DNA from: CAYFMP01 sp964344215
GTDB lineage: Bacteria; Pseudomonadota; Alphaproteobacteria; Rhodospirillales; Casp-alpha2
NCBI GenBank assembly: GCA_964344215.1
Contig: CAYFMP010000028.1
Span: 1-42,576 of the forward strand
Reading direction: 5' to 3'
Length of the DNA stretch: 42,576 nucleotides
Notes under the pieces: generated by a model
Told to the model about the DNA's origin: nothing
The model's input: only the letters and a program-made list of their open reading frames with translations
Database searches by the model: none
Shown: one piece after another, positions 42,566-42,576 of the stretch
Layout: every line of letters starts with the position of its first letter
Numbering within the stretch: the first letter of the stretch is position 1
Made by a program: the position numbers and the translations under genes

Positions 42566-42576
42566 ATCGGATCACG

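Overview
The window is high-GC DNA, almost fully coding, from an alphaproteobacterium, probably Rhodospirillales-like. The support is the block HTH/DUF4115 (RodZ-like)-ispG-hisS-...-prfA-prmC-DUF4167-clpB, a flagellin followed by flaF, a DUF3553 protein, and a three-part tricarboxylate-type (TTT) transporter. No rRNA, tRNA, CRISPR array or intact insertion sequence was seen.

Layout. (1) 87-1926, minus strand: a 2-oxoglutarate/Fe(II) dioxygenase-like protein followed by a methyltransferase-like protein. (2) 2268-10515: a housekeeping run, RodZ-like, ispG, hisS, hemA (glutamyl-tRNA reductase), prfA, prmC and a DUF4167 protein, partly coupled by overlapping stop and start codons. (3) 10521-14061: a MOSC protein, then clpB behind a heat-shock-type promoter. 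(4) 14078-15313: a small AT-rich accessory patch with a ParE/RelE-like toxin, a Phd/YefM antitoxin and a small membrane protein. (5) 15502-18474: an OmpR-type response regulator and a histidine kinase whose sensor region holds an 11-Asp run, divergent from a secreted EF-hand protein. (6) 18629-22358: a short flagellin and FlaF, an alpha/beta hydrolase, an M23 peptidase and a DUF3553 protein.

(7) 22523-35778 is the most interesting part: a one-carbon/CoA cluster. Divergent from an atypical succinyl-CoA-synthetase-like pair (minus strand) run a TTT transporter (binding protein, small and large membrane subunits), a GntR/FCD regulator, a thiamine-diphosphate enzyme, a formyl-CoA transferase very like Frc, a stand-alone formyltransferase resembling the hydrolase domain of 10-formyl-tetrahydrofolate dehydrogenase, formate-tetrahydrofolate ligase and a tandem universal stress protein. 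Three GGTATACC-like palindromes sit at the three predicted promoters, consistent with one GntR regulon. The simplest reading is import of oxalate or a 2-hydroxy acid, CoA activation, cleavage to formyl-CoA, and capture of the formyl group on tetrahydrofolate. The thiamine enzyme lacks the usual oxalyl-CoA decarboxylase signature and the ligase has altered substrate loops, so the true substrate is open.

(8) 35853-40410: a LysR regulator divergent from a carboxymuconolactone decarboxylase/AhpD-like protein, a PNPOx-FAD/NAD-[2Fe-2S] fusion oxidoreductase, an HPP membrane protein and a tandem cupin, probably a stress or detoxification operon. (9) 40511-42565: a protein of unknown function and a class III aminotransferase related to glutamate-1-semialdehyde aminomutase.

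All family assignments come from motifs and remembered family sequences; no database search was run.
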